Shown one piece after another: positions 1-8,393 of a stretch of 64,000 nucleotides of DNA. The stretch is taken from contig JAOAJD010000001.1 in assembly GCA_026414365.1 (NCBI GenBank), forward strand, positions 103,687 to 167,686, given 5' to 3'. The DNA is from Candidatus Iainarchaeum sp. (GTDB lineage Archaea > Iainarchaeota > Iainarchaeia > Iainarchaeales > SKW153). Every line of letters starts with the position of its first letter. The first letter of the stretch is position 1. Below the pieces are notes generated by a model. It did no database searches. It had not been told where the DNA came from and saw only the letters and a list, made by a program, of their open reading frames with translations. A program made the translations under genes and the position numbers.

Positions 1-655
1 AGCCTCTTCTTGTTCTTGCAATATGTGAAAGTTCAATACTATCAGCAAAAGAATCGAATATTACTGTGTGGGTACCTGGTACAAAGCCACCTCTCACACT
101 AGCAAAATGAAATTCATCTGGGCATATTGCTCTATCAAGCATAGTATAAACGACCTTTTTCTTCTTTGAAAAGTTTTTAACTAGAATATCGGAAATTGAT
201 TTTGCAGTACCACTTGGTGAATCTTTCTTCATCTTGTGATGTATTTCATAAGCCAAAACATCATAGTCTTCAAACTTATTTATCAACTTAGACGCATCTT
301 TAATTATTTTATAGAATATATTAACACCCAAAGAAAAATTAGATGCATAAATTAAACCTATGTTATGATCTAAAGCTATTTTCCTAACCTTATCTATCTC
401 GTTATACCAACCTGTTGTACCAACAACAATATCTTTGCCTAGAGAAGCAACTCTCTTTATATTATCTATAACTACATCAGGAGTAGTAAAATCTATGCAT
501 ACATCAACATCCTTCAAGGATTCTTTAGATATCTCCTTAAAGTTTGCCTCCTTAGCAACTGGATCTATAATTGAGGAGACTGTTATTTTTCTCTCATCTG
601 CTAGCTCTTTTATTTCTCTACCCATTTTCCCAAAGCCTATCAATGCTACATTCAT
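1..655 (-). CDS. dapB: 4-hydroxy-tetrahydrodipicolinate reductase, 3' end outside window
   Basis: Translating the minus strand from ATG at 655 gives an N-terminal Rossmann motif (MNVALIGFGKMGREI), then VCIDFTTPDV, VVGTTGWYNE, YASNFSLGVNIF and the dihydrodipicolinate-reductase signature region EIHHKMKKDSPSGTA. These are hallmarks of DapB, which reduces the DapA product with NAD(P)H in the diaminopimelate route to lysine. About 218 residues are present and the reading frame is still open at base 1, so only the C-terminus is missing. The gene is divergent from the dapL-dapF-lysA run across a 150-base gap, and all four act in one pathway. DapA is not in the window. Confidence 0.93.
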   Translation of the reverse strand, partial: MNVALIGFGKMGREIKELADERKITVSSIIDPVAKEANFKEISKESLKDVDVCIDFTTPDVVIDNIKRVASLGKDIVVGTTGWYNEIDKVRKIALDHNIGLIYASNFSLGVNIFYKIIKDASKLINKFEDYDVLAYEIHHKMKKDSPSGTAKSISDILVKNFSKKKKVVYTMLDRAICPDEFHFASVRGGFVPGTHTVIFDSFADSIELSHIARTRRG

Positions 656-772
656 ACTATCACATAAAAATATAATATACTAAAAAAATTCCTTTTGAAA
701 ACTATTTTAAAAGTAATTTATTTACGAATTTCGTAATAAGAAAATAACTTTAATCCTTACTAAAGAATCAAT

Positions 773-780
773 TTTATAAC
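773..780 (+). promoter_or_regulatory. dapL: Candidate TATA box for the dapL-dapF-lysA operon
   Basis: TTTATAAC lies in the dapB-dapL divergent gap. Its centre is 23 bases before the GTG at 799 and 31 before the ATG at 808. Archaeal TATA boxes usually sit about 26 bases before transcription start, so the transcript would begin at or just before the start codon, with little or no leader. No Shine-Dalgarno motif precedes either codon, which agrees. This is inferred from sequence only. Confidence 0.5.
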
Positions 781-807
781 CCTAAACCATTTTTAAGTGT
801 GATAATT

Positions 808-2001
808 ATGTTTAGTAAAAATAGAGGAATGGAAAGGATAATGAAACAACCATATGCTTTTGACGTCGTTGAGCAAAATAAAGAATTGGCAATCAAGAAA
901 TTTGGGAAAGAATATATTATTGATTTTGGAATAGGAGATCCGTCTGATCCAACGCCAGAAGAAATAAGAGAAAAGTGCAAAAAAGCAGTTGACGAGAGAA
1001 AGGATTCTGGATATCCCCAAACACTAGGTCATTTTGAATTTAGAGAAGCTGTTTGCAAATGGATAAAAAAACGGTTTAATGTTTCTTTAAGTGAAAATGA
1101 TATTATAGCAACATATGGTGCCAAATATGCTTGTTTCCATATTCCTTTATGCTTTACTAACCCAAATAATAATGATTTTGTACTTATTCCTAACCCTGGG
1201 TATCCCCCATATACTGAAGGAACTCTTTTAGCAAATGCAGAACCATACTACCTAAACTTAACTGAAGACAATAATTTTGAGCCTAATGTTGAAGAAATAG
1301 AAAAAGATGTTGTCAAAAAATCAAAAATAATTTTTGTTAATTCTCCCCACAGTCCAACAGGAAGAATATACAAAAAAGAGAAACTTAAAGAAATAGTAGA
1401 TTTCTGCATAGATAATGAAATAATTTTAGTTTCAGACGAATGCTATTCAGAACTGTATTTTTCAGAGAAATCAATGTCAATACTAAATATAAAGAACGCT
1501 GAAGATTGTGCAATAGTATTAAACTCACTATCGAAAAGAAGCATGATGACTGGGTATGCTGTTGGTTTTTACGCATCAAAAAACGAAGATTTGTTAAAAA
1601 CATTTAAAGTATTACAACAAAAAAGTGTACAAGGGGTTGCTACTTTCATACAAGATGCTGCTGCTTTTGCTTACCTAGAAGATAAACACGTTGAGAAAAT
1701 GAGAAATGAATATAAGAAAAGAGTAGAAATAATGGTAGAAGCATTAAGATCTATCGGCTGTGAAGTAAGTATGCCAGAAGGTACATTCTATATATGGACA
1801 AAAACACCTAAAAACAAAAACCCATTAGAGTTTTCTAGAGAGTTATTGCTAGAAAAAGGTATAAACAGCACACCAGGCAATTTGATATCTAAAGAGTTTA
1901 AAGGAAAAAATCCAGGAAAAGACTATGTGAGATTTGCAATGGTGCAATCTATTGAAAAAACAAAAGAAGCTGCAGAGAGAATTTTAGAATTAAAAAGATA
2001 G
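808..2001 (+). CDS. dapL: PLP aminotransferase, probable LL-diaminopimelate aminotransferase
   Basis: A fold-type I (class I/II) aminotransferase of about 397 residues. Visible are the FGIGDPSDPTPE start region, the NPGYPPYTEGT segment, NSPHSPTGRIY, VSDECYSELYF and the PLP-lysine motif NSLSKRSMMTGYAVGF (Lys near residue 243). It is followed at once by dapF and lysA, so the likely job is amination of tetrahydrodipicolinate to LL-DAP, or of the succinylated intermediate. The SLSKRS lysine motif is more like DapC-type enzymes than classical plant-type DapL. No dapD or dapE is seen nearby, which favours the direct route. An alternative GTG start lies at 799. Family is certain; exact substrate is inferred from context. 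Confidence 0.82.
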   Translation: MFSKNRGMERIMKQPYAFDVVEQNKELAIKKFGKEYIIDFGIGDPSDPTPEEIREKCKKAVDERKDSGYPQTLGHFEFREAVCKWIKKRFNVSLSENDIIATYGAKYACFHIPLCFTNPNNNDFVLIPNPGYPPYTEGTLLANAEPYYLNLTEDNNFEPNVEEIEKDVVKKSKIIFVNSPHSPTGRIYKKEKLKEIVDFCIDNEIILVSDECYSELYFSEKSMSILNIKNAEDCAIVLNSLSKRSMMTGYAVGFYASKNEDLLKTFKVLQQKSVQGVATFIQDAAAFAYLEDKHVEKMRNEYKKRVEIMVEALRSIGCEVSMPEGTFYIWTKTPKNKNPLEFSRELLLEKGINSTPGNLISKEFKGKNPGKDYVRFAMVQSIEKTKEAAERILELKR

Positions 2002-2021
2002 CTGAATTCTTAGTGATGAAG

Positions 2022-2843
2022 ATGAAAATAAATTTTTCAAAGATACATGGTTTGGGAAATGATTTTATTGTTATAGACGAAGAAGAAAAAGAAATTGTAA
2101 ATGCAAAAGCTGAATTCTCAAGAAAATACTGTGAAAGGCATAGAGGAATAGGAGCAGATGGAGTTCTTTTTATGCAAAAATCTAAGAAAGCTGATTTTCT
2201 TATGAGGATATTTAATGCTGATGGCTCAGAAGCAGAAAATTGTATAAATGGTATAAGATGTATAACTCTATTCAAAATGCTTAAAGATATTGAGAGAGGG
2301 ATAAATAAAGACGAATACTTAGTAGAAAGTAAAGCCGGATTAAATAAATTAAAAGTTGTAAAAAAGAATAAGAATAAAGTTATGTTTGAACTAAGTTTCC
2401 TAGGAAAAGCTGAAGTTATAGAAAAAAACAATATAAAAATTTTTGGAGAAGATATTGAATATATTTTTGTAGATGTTGGCAATCCTCATGCAGTGTTTTT
2501 CATAAAAAGTTCTATAGAAAATTTCGAAGTTGAGAAATTTGGTCATCTAATAGAATACCATGAAAGATTCAAACCAAAAAGGACAAATGCAGAATTTGTA
2601 AACGTATTAAACAAAAATAAGGCTTTAATCAGGATACATGAAAGAGGTGCATGTGAAACAATGGCATGTGGCTCTGGAAGTATTGCAGTTTATTTAGCGG
2701 GATTGAAAGAAGGCATCTTCAGCGACAAAGAATTTGTTGAGATTCAACAACCAGGAGGAAGCTTATATATAAAGAAAGAAAGCAACATTATTTTACTTAG
2801 AGGCGAAGCGGAAAAAGTTTTTGATGGTATTTTAGAAATTTAA
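2022..2843 (+). CDS. dapF: Diaminopimelate epimerase
   Basis: Converts LL-DAP to meso-DAP, the substrate of LysA. The protein shows KIHGLGNDFIVID at the N-terminus, RHRGIGADGVLF, then FNADGSEAENCINGIRC with the first catalytic Cys at about residue 74. ERGACETMACGSGS carries the second at about residue 216. These match the two-cysteine racemase mechanism of DapF, and the length of 273 residues is normal. ATG 2022 is chosen because homologues begin a few residues before the KxHGxGNDF motif; GTG 2013 and ATG 2016 are also in frame. The gene follows dapL by about 20 bases and precedes lysA by 13, so it is in the same operon. Confidence 0.95.
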   Translation: MKINFSKIHGLGNDFIVIDEEEKEIVNAKAEFSRKYCERHRGIGADGVLFMQKSKKADFLMRIFNADGSEAENCINGIRCITLFKMLKDIERGINKDEYLVESKAGLNKLKVVKKNKNKVMFELSFLGKAEVIEKNNIKIFGEDIEYIFVDVGNPHAVFFIKSSIENFEVEKFGHLIEYHERFKPKRTNAEFVNVLNKNKALIRIHERGACETMACGSGSIAVYLAGLKEGIFSDKEFVEIQQPGGSLYIKKESNIILLRGEAEKVFDGILEI

Positions 2844-2856
2844 TAAGGTGTTATAA

Positions 2857-4125
2857 GTGGAACATCTAGATGTGTTAGAAAATAGACTAAAAATTTGCGG
2901 TTTTGATGTTGCTGAGTTGGCAGAAAAATATGGTACTCCGTTATATATTTACAATTTAGATAGAATAGTTGAAAACTATGAGTTGTTGAAAAGCAGTTTT
3001 GAAAACGAAGGTATAAATGTAAAAATTCACTATGCAATGAAAGCTAATTCCAATCCAGAAATATTAAAAGAGCTTAGAAAACTAGAATCCTGTTTGGATT
3101 GCGTATCCCCAAACGAAGTCAAATTGGCAATAAAATGTGGCTTTAAAAGTAAAGATATCTTATTTACAGGTACATCTGTAAGTGATGAAGATCTGAAAAT
3201 TTTGACTGAAGAAGAAATTTTAATAAATGTAGATTCACTTTCTCAAATAAAAAGACTGGCAAAAATAAATCCAAAAAGGAAAGAAATTAGTATAAGAATA
3301 AATCCTCAAATAGGTGCAGGAATTCATGAGCATACTATAACTGCAGGAAAATATGTTAAATTTGGAATACCGGAAGAGAATGTTATTGAAGCCGCGAAAT
3401 TAGCTAATGGTTTTGGTTTTAAGATTAAAGGAATACACGAACATATTGGTTCAGGATGGTTAGGCAATGACGTCAAAAATTTTTTGACTACTGCAAATAA
3501 GTTAATTGAAATTTACAAAAAGATTAGTTCTTTTTTGGGGTATGAACTAGAGTTTATAGACTTTGGTGGTGGACCTGGTATTCCATATAGAGAAAACGAT
3601 GAAGAATTCCCAATAAAACAATATTCTGCAGGAATTTCAGAAATTGTTAGAAAGGAAGACATAAATGCAGATGTTTTTATAGAACCTGGAAGATTTATAG
3701 TTGGTGATGCTGGAATATTAGTTTGTAAAATAAATACTGTAGAAGACAAATATGTACCAATAATAGGGGTTGATGCAGGTTTTAATTGTTTAATAAGACC
3801 TGCGTTTTATGGAGCATACCATAGAATTATCCTATGTGAAAATGTTGAATCAAAAAATACAAAAGATTACTTAATTGCAGGTAACCTTTGTGAATCTGGA
3901 GATGTATTTAATGAAAACAGAGAAATTCTTAGAAAGTTACCAATTGCAGAAGAAGGACAGCATATTGCTTTATTAGATGCGGGAGCATATGGCTTTACCA
4001 TGGCAAGCAACTATAACCTAAGAACAAAACCAGCAGAAATTATAATAAAAGAGAGAAATATAAAACTTGTTAGAAGAAAAGAAAACTTAGAAGATATGTT
4101 AACAACTTTAGAAGAAAAATTGTAA
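2857..4125 (+). CDS. lysA: Diaminopimelate decarboxylase
   Basis: Final step of lysine synthesis: PLP-dependent decarboxylation of meso-DAP. It is a fold-type III enzyme of 422 residues. HYAMKANSNPE carries the PLP lysine (Lys62). It also shows LDCVSPNEV, the HEHIGSGW strand, the phosphate-binding glycine loop DFGGGPGIPY, EPGRFIVGDAG and the active-site Cys motif CESGDVF near the C-terminus, followed by the aromatic AYGFTMASNYN. The start is GTG 2857, supported by an AAGGTG ribosome-binding site at 2845-2850. Last gene of the dapL-dapF-lysA run. Other ornithine/arginine decarboxylases share this fold, but the neighbours decide the assignment. Confidence 0.95.
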   Translation: MEHLDVLENRLKICGFDVAELAEKYGTPLYIYNLDRIVENYELLKSSFENEGINVKIHYAMKANSNPEILKELRKLESCLDCVSPNEVKLAIKCGFKSKDILFTGTSVSDEDLKILTEEEILINVDSLSQIKRLAKINPKRKEISIRINPQIGAGIHEHTITAGKYVKFGIPEENVIEAAKLANGFGFKIKGIHEHIGSGWLGNDVKNFLTTANKLIEIYKKISSFLGYELEFIDFGGGPGIPYRENDEEFPIKQYSAGISEIVRKEDINADVFIEPGRFIVGDAGILVCKINTVEDKYVPIIGVDAGFNCLIRPAFYGAYHRIILCENVESKNTKDYLIAGNLCESGDVFNENREILRKLPIAEEGQHIALLDAGAYGFTMASNYNLRTKPAEIIIKERNIKLVRRKENLEDMLTTLEEKL

Positions 4126-4129
4126 AAAA

Positions 4130-4492
4130 TCACTTAATCAACTCTTTTATTATCAAATCCCCGTACTTTGGGATTAAATCTTTTTCAGAAAGATCAAAAT
4201 CATCAGGATCTATTTTTTTAATTAGCTTTAAAACTTTCTTTTGACTGGTGATTTCAAAATCGATTAGTTTTTCTAGTGCAACTTTTAGTTCTATAGATTC
4301 TTGTGTATAAAAATAACTCACAAAAATAAGATCAAAATCTTTAAGACTAATCAATTTTTTTGGTAGATCTAAAAGAGAATCTAAAACGATTTGGGATATT
4401 TGAACATTTGCAAAGTTTTTTGTTAAATAATTAGATAAACCACTAAAGAAATTAAAGTATGTATCATTAAAAGTTATCAAAGCAACTTTCAT
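4130..4492 (-). CDS. Small protein of unknown function, possibly lumazine/riboflavin-synthase-like fold
   Basis: 120 residues with alternating predicted strands and helices: MKVALITFNDTYF, a helix, VQISQIVLDSLLDLPKKL, then DFDLIFVSYFY and a C-terminal helical part. The order of a first strand, a xxDLPxxxKxL stretch and a hydrophobic DxIxxxxxx strand recalls archaeal riboflavin synthase (the lumazine-synthase fold). The similarity is weak and read by eye. It overlaps the next upstream minus-strand gene by 4 bases, so the two are probably co-translated. A RibAB gene lies about 18 kb away. If this is not a riboflavin enzyme, it is simply a small Rossmann-like protein. Confidence 0.6.
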   Translation of the reverse strand: MKVALITFNDTYFNFFSGLSNYLTKNFANVQISQIVLDSLLDLPKKLISLKDFDLIFVSYFYTQESIELKVALEKLIDFEITSQKKVLKLIKKIDPDDFDLSEKDLIPKYGDLIIKELIK

Positions 4493-4938
4493 CTAAAAAC
4501 CCAAAACCAAATTTTTCTATAATTGTTATCTTCTTTTCCATCTTGTAAAATTTTATTAACAGATATTGTAACTTTCAAAGGAAATTTTACGTTATATTTT
4601 GTTAAGTTTATGTCTTCAAAAAAATGTTTCTTTTCACCTTTTTTTAGATAAAAATTCTCTTCTTTTATTAATTCATCTCCAAAAAATAACCGGTACTTGT
4701 AATTAAAATCAGAAATTTCTTGAGAATCAACAACAAATGAGAAACTCAAAACAGGCCATGAAAAATTATTGTAATCAACAAAATAAATTTGAGTAAACCC
4801 CGAAGGTTTATGTGTAAAAATTGAATAAACAATAAAAGCAATAACAATTAAAAGAACACTTACAACTATACAAAAAACATAATTTATGTCATTATCTTCC
4901 GAAATTGTTTTTGAAAGGTTATTTCTCTTATTTTGCAT
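4489..4938 (-). CDS. Single-pass membrane protein with DUF1616-like outer domain
   Basis: 149 residues. A short charged cytoplasmic start is followed by one strong transmembrane helix (about residues 20-42, VFCIVVSVLLIVIAFIVYSI) and an outer beta-rich domain. That domain begins GFTQIYFVDYNN and ends KIWFWVFR. The sequence after the helix resembles the extracytoplasmic part of DUF1616-type archaeal proteins (FTELYF-like start, then a predicted Ig-like sandwich). The stop overlaps the start of the following 120-residue gene by 4 bases. It is divergent from the large membrane-anchored protein at 5019. Function unknown. Confidence 0.7.
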   Translation of the reverse strand: MQNKRNNLSKTISEDNDINYVFCIVVSVLLIVIAFIVYSIFTHKPSGFTQIYFVDYNNFSWPVLSFSFVVDSQEISDFNYKYRLFFGDELIKEENFYLKKGEKKHFFEDINLTKYNVKFPLKVTISVNKILQDGKEDNNYRKIWFWVFR

Positions 4939-5018
4939 TATTAAAATTTTTATTAAAAAGATATTTATATATAGTTATAAGGATATTGTTTATTGTAAAT
5001 AAAACGATTATAATATAA

Positions 5019-6608
5019 ATGGCAACAATGCCGGAGGCTGGTTTTTTGCAATTAAAAAAACAAGAGATATATGACAAACCTACAACAACAGATGAAATAA
5101 TTATAGATGATAGAAGTGATGCTGAAAAGGTTATCGATGGGACAAAAGAATTTTTATCCAAATATAAATTTGTCATATTGCTGATTATAATAATAGCTGC
5201 AATATCATTATTTTTATATGATTACTTTATTGGTAGTTACAGAGATGTTATTTTTGAAATAAAAAATACAGAAGGCGAAAATATCGCCGCTAACGTGAAA
5301 ATATATGACGAAAGTAATAAAATAGTGGCTTCCTTTTCGGGTTCCCGCATAATTTCACTTAAAAAGGGTAATTATTTGGTGGAAATAGGTCAAATTGGAT
5401 ATATTCCAAAAACTCTACCTTTAGAAGTATCAGATAATGAAAACAAAGTTGTAGTAACAATTTTGAAAGGAATAGATGTAGAATTATCAGTAAAAACTAC
5501 AGCTCCAGATATGGTATTCCAAGGAGAATCATTTAAAGTTGTGTTAGAAATATCAAATAAAACAGATCAACCACAAGAAATCACGCTTATTTCAGAGGGT
5601 TTTAATGATAAAATACTAATGGAGAAGTCATTCAAAGTATACCTTGGCCCCCGAGAAATAAGAGACTTAAATATTGAAATAAAGGTTGATGAAAAATTTC
5701 CTATAAACGAAAAAACAAAAGAGGCAAGAGTCGAAGGTAAAATAAGATTAAAATATACAAACAAATCACAAGAAATAACTTTTAAAGTAATAGAATATAA
5801 GAGGGACAAAATATATATAGAAGAACAAAAAGGAAATAGTTACTCTCCAATAAGTCAGATTGTGTATGACTTAAACGCAGACAACCCAGTCACAAAAAGA
5901 ATATTTATAAGAAATAACAATGTTACATCTCTCAAAAATATAAAAATAACTATTGAGAAAACCAGTATAAATTACCTAAGAGAAAGTCTTTTAGACAGAT
6001 TATTCACCATAACACCAAATATATTAAGCGAAATTGACTCAAACGAAAGATTATCTATTGACATAACAATAAATCCCTCTATAAAACTTTTAGATATTCC
6101 TGAAAATCAAACATCAGCAAAATATCTTGGCAAATTAATAATAAAAATAGGAGATTTCGATTCAATTCAAACACTAGTTGATTTAACAATTAGAAAACCA
6201 AATATAAAGCTAGAGATTTCCGGAATAAACTCAAAATATACTGCAAAATATAATATCAACGAGGACAAGTACACAGTAAGTAGTCCGGTGACTATAACAA
6301 ACAAGGGTAATGTAGTATTAAAAAATGTTAGATTAAATGCATTCTTGTGTAGATATTCTATAACCCAAAATTGGAGTTTATCAACAGATTTGTCTCTTGG
6401 TGATTCAAGTTGGGATAAAATATATCCTAATGAAAGCAAAAGGACAAATTTATATATAGCTTTACCTTCAACCTTCCCAGAAAACCAAACAATATATTGT
6501 AAAGGTCAAATTATTTTAGACAACCCGTTATATAACGAATATAGTTTTACGATTCCGCCTAGCTTAACTGTAGATATCTCTGAATTTTCTATAACTACTA
6601 AAAAATGA
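5019..6608 (+). CDS. Membrane-anchored multi-domain beta-sandwich protein
   Basis: 529 residues. An acidic cytoplasmic N-terminus of about 45 residues is followed by one transmembrane helix (FVILLIIIIAAISLFLY, about residues 50-66) and a long outer part. The first outer domain (NTEGENIAANVKIYDES... GNYLVEIGQIGYIPKTLPLEV) looks like a carboxypeptidase-regulatory or PEGA-like domain. It is followed by at least three Ig-like, NEW3/COG1470-like domains, as in FKVVLEISNKTDQPQEITL and SPVTITNKGNVVLKNVRLNAF. Such proteins are usually cell-envelope or surface components. A second in-frame ATG at 5028 is possible. A TTTATATATAG stretch at 4964-4974 could be its TATA box. Role unknown. Confidence 0.75.
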   Translation: MATMPEAGFLQLKKQEIYDKPTTTDEIIIDDRSDAEKVIDGTKEFLSKYKFVILLIIIIAAISLFLYDYFIGSYRDVIFEIKNTEGENIAANVKIYDESNKIVASFSGSRIISLKKGNYLVEIGQIGYIPKTLPLEVSDNENKVVVTILKGIDVELSVKTTAPDMVFQGESFKVVLEISNKTDQPQEITLISEGFNDKILMEKSFKVYLGPREIRDLNIEIKVDEKFPINEKTKEARVEGKIRLKYTNKSQEITFKVIEYKRDKIYIEEQKGNSYSPISQIVYDLNADNPVTKRIFIRNNNVTSLKNIKITIEKTSINYLRESLLDRLFTITPNILSEIDSNERLSIDITINPSIKLLDIPENQTSAKYLGKLIIKIGDFDSIQTLVDLTIRKPNIKLEISGINSKYTAKYNINEDKYTVSSPVTITNKGNVVLKNVRLNAFLCRYSITQNWSLSTDLSLGDSSWDKIYPNESKRTNLYIALPSTFPENQTIYCKGQIILDNPLYNEYSFTIPPSLTVDISEFSITTKK

Positions 6609-6614
6609 GGAAAG

Positions 6615-6708
6615 AGCCCTGAGAGGGATTTGAACCCTCGACCACTCGCTTTCTTTTAAAAACACTTTTTATTACGAGGCGAGTGCTCTGCCACTGAGCT
6701 ACCAGGGC
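6615..6708 (-). tRNA. tRNA-Thr (CGT) with a 22-base intron
   Basis: The minus strand folds into a full cloverleaf. The acceptor is GCCCTGG/TCAGGGC with U73, the D-stem is GCTC/GAGC, the anticodon stem CTCGC/GCGAG and the T-arm GAGGG-TTCAAAT-CCCTC. The loop reads CT-CGT-A, giving anticodon CGT (threonine). Position 37 is separated from 38 by an intron at 6651-6672. The intron contains a perfect AAAAA-GTG-TTTTT hairpin. G1-C72, C2-G71 and U73 agree with archaeal Thr identity. CCA is not encoded. The central helix of the bulge-helix-bulge motif is weak here, only about two pairs. Confidence 0.93.
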
Positions 6709-6750
6709 TTAAAAAATAAAAATATAAAAATCGTAAAGTTATAAATCCCT

Positions 6751-8277
6751 CTATAGATCATCAAAAGAAATCTTCTTATTCTTCAAAAGCCAAAGCTTAG
6801 TGGGGATATCTGCTATAAAAATTCTTTTTTGTTTCATAGTGTTTCTCTCTCTCAAAGTAACAGAATTATCACTAAGAGTTTCATAGTCTACAGTAATTGC
6901 ATAAGGCACACCAATTTCATCAATTTTAGCATACCTTCTTCCAATAGAAGCTTTTTCTTCATAAATAACATCAAAATCGTAACTCTCAAGGTCATTTTTT
7001 ATTCTTTTAGCAATTTCAGGTAATCCATCTTTACTAACTATTGGAAAAACTGCAATAAAATAAGGTGCAATTTCGTGTGATAAATCTAGATATATTCTTT
7101 CTTCCCTTCCCCTAACTTCTTTCTTAAAAGCCAAGTCTAACAAAACATAAAATGTCCTATCTATACCTGCAGAAATCTCAAAAACATGCGGTATAAACCT
7201 AACACCATCTTCAACAACTGACAAATCTTTTTTACTTATATTACCATGACCTTTCAAATCATAATCAGTTCTATAATTACACGCAACCAATTCTACCCAA
7301 CCTAAGTCTATCTTAACTTCAAAATCCCAAGTTTCTTTTGAATAAAAAGCTTTTTCATCATCGGCTAATTGTCTAAATCTGATTAAATTGTTAGATATTC
7401 CTAAAGACTCATAAAATTGTTGTGTCCTCGCAAGAAGATAAGCTATTAATTTACCGGAAACTATCTTCTTAGCACATGCTTCATCACAAGATATTTTTTC
7501 AACATCTTCTTTACCAAGCAAAAGAAGATTAAGCTTGTAATCCTTTACTTCATCCCAACCTTCAACATTATCTATTTTATTTGGATTAAAAAATACTTCA
7601 ATCTCCATCTGACCCAATTCTCTCTCTCTTAACAAACTATTTCTTGGTGCAATTTCATTTCTGAAAGACTTACCAGCTTGTGATATGCCCAAAGGCAACT
7701 TTTGTATATTTTTATATATTCTTAAGAAATCAGGGAAAATACTTTGACAAGTTTCTGGCCTTAAGTAGCATTCATTATCTTCAGTAGCACCTATCATTAC
7801 TCTCATCATCATATTAAACCTTCTAACATTACTGAAATTCTCACTTTTACATTTTGGACAAACTATTTTGTGCTTTTTTATTAAAGCTTCTAATTCTTGA
7901 TTAGACATTGATTCAGGAACAATCTCATAGATACTATCTTTTATCAGTTCATCGGCTCTATGTAAAGAATTGCACTTCAAGCATTGAATTATAGGATCAG
8001 AAAAGCTCTTCAAGTGTCCAGAAGCCTCAAATACATCTCTTGGTAAAATTACTGTACCATCAATCTCAAGGAAACCTTCTTTTTCAACAAGCTTTTTTCT
8101 CCATTGCTCAACAATCTTCCTTCTAATAATACTCCCAAAAGGACCAAAATTCCAAAAACCTGAAGGACTCGAAGAATATATTTCTGCAGCTGGGTAAAAC
8201 AAATTTCTTCTTAATGCTAAATTCATTATCTCGTCTTTTGGCAAAAAAACACCTTTTTTAAAATTTAAATTTAACAA
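6751..8277 (-). CDS. glyS: Glycyl-tRNA synthetase, class II
   Basis: Charges tRNA-Gly. The 508-residue protein is of the archaeal/eukaryotic alpha2 type. It shows an N-terminal MNLALRRNLFYPAAEIY, GFWNFGPFGSIIRRK, zinc-type CLKC and CPKC pairs in the insertion, motif 2 GKSFRNEIAPRNSLLRERELGQMEIEVFF, and motif 3 FEISAGIDRTFYVLLD. The C-terminal anticodon-binding domain begins SHEIAPYFIAVFPI. It is somewhat shorter than many archaeal homologues (about 570). An internal ATG 17 codons on (MNLALRR) is another possible start. It stands alone between a tRNA gene and the divergent Nop5 gene. Confidence 0.95.
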   Translation of the reverse strand: MLNLNFKKGVFLPKDEIMNLALRRNLFYPAAEIYSSSPSGFWNFGPFGSIIRRKIVEQWRKKLVEKEGFLEIDGTVILPRDVFEASGHLKSFSDPIIQCLKCNSLHRADELIKDSIYEIVPESMSNQELEALIKKHKIVCPKCKSENFSNVRRFNMMMRVMIGATEDNECYLRPETCQSIFPDFLRIYKNIQKLPLGISQAGKSFRNEIAPRNSLLRERELGQMEIEVFFNPNKIDNVEGWDEVKDYKLNLLLLGKEDVEKISCDEACAKKIVSGKLIAYLLARTQQFYESLGISNNLIRFRQLADDEKAFYSKETWDFEVKIDLGWVELVACNYRTDYDLKGHGNISKKDLSVVEDGVRFIPHVFEISAGIDRTFYVLLDLAFKKEVRGREERIYLDLSHEIAPYFIAVFPIVSKDGLPEIAKRIKNDLESYDFDVIYEEKASIGRRYAKIDEIGVPYAITVDYETLSDNSVTLRERNTMKQKRIFIADIPTKLWLLKNKKISFDDL

Positions 8278-8393
8278 TGTGTTAAGTTGGCATTTTTAAG
8301 CGACTAACAAAAATTTTTAATTATAAATAAATACTTTAAAGTTATCTTTTTATAATATGCACAAACAATAAATTTTGAATTAATTTGATCACT

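Noticed and set aside
1949..2482. 177-residue open frame on the minus strand inside dapF
   Set aside because: It is a low-complexity mirror of dapF, with no ribosome site and no recognisable family; dapF has all catalytic motifs on the plus strand.
4928..5176. 82-residue minus-strand frame overlapping the start of the gene at 5019
   Set aside because: It overlaps the well-supported 529-residue gene and the promoter gap, and shows no family pattern.
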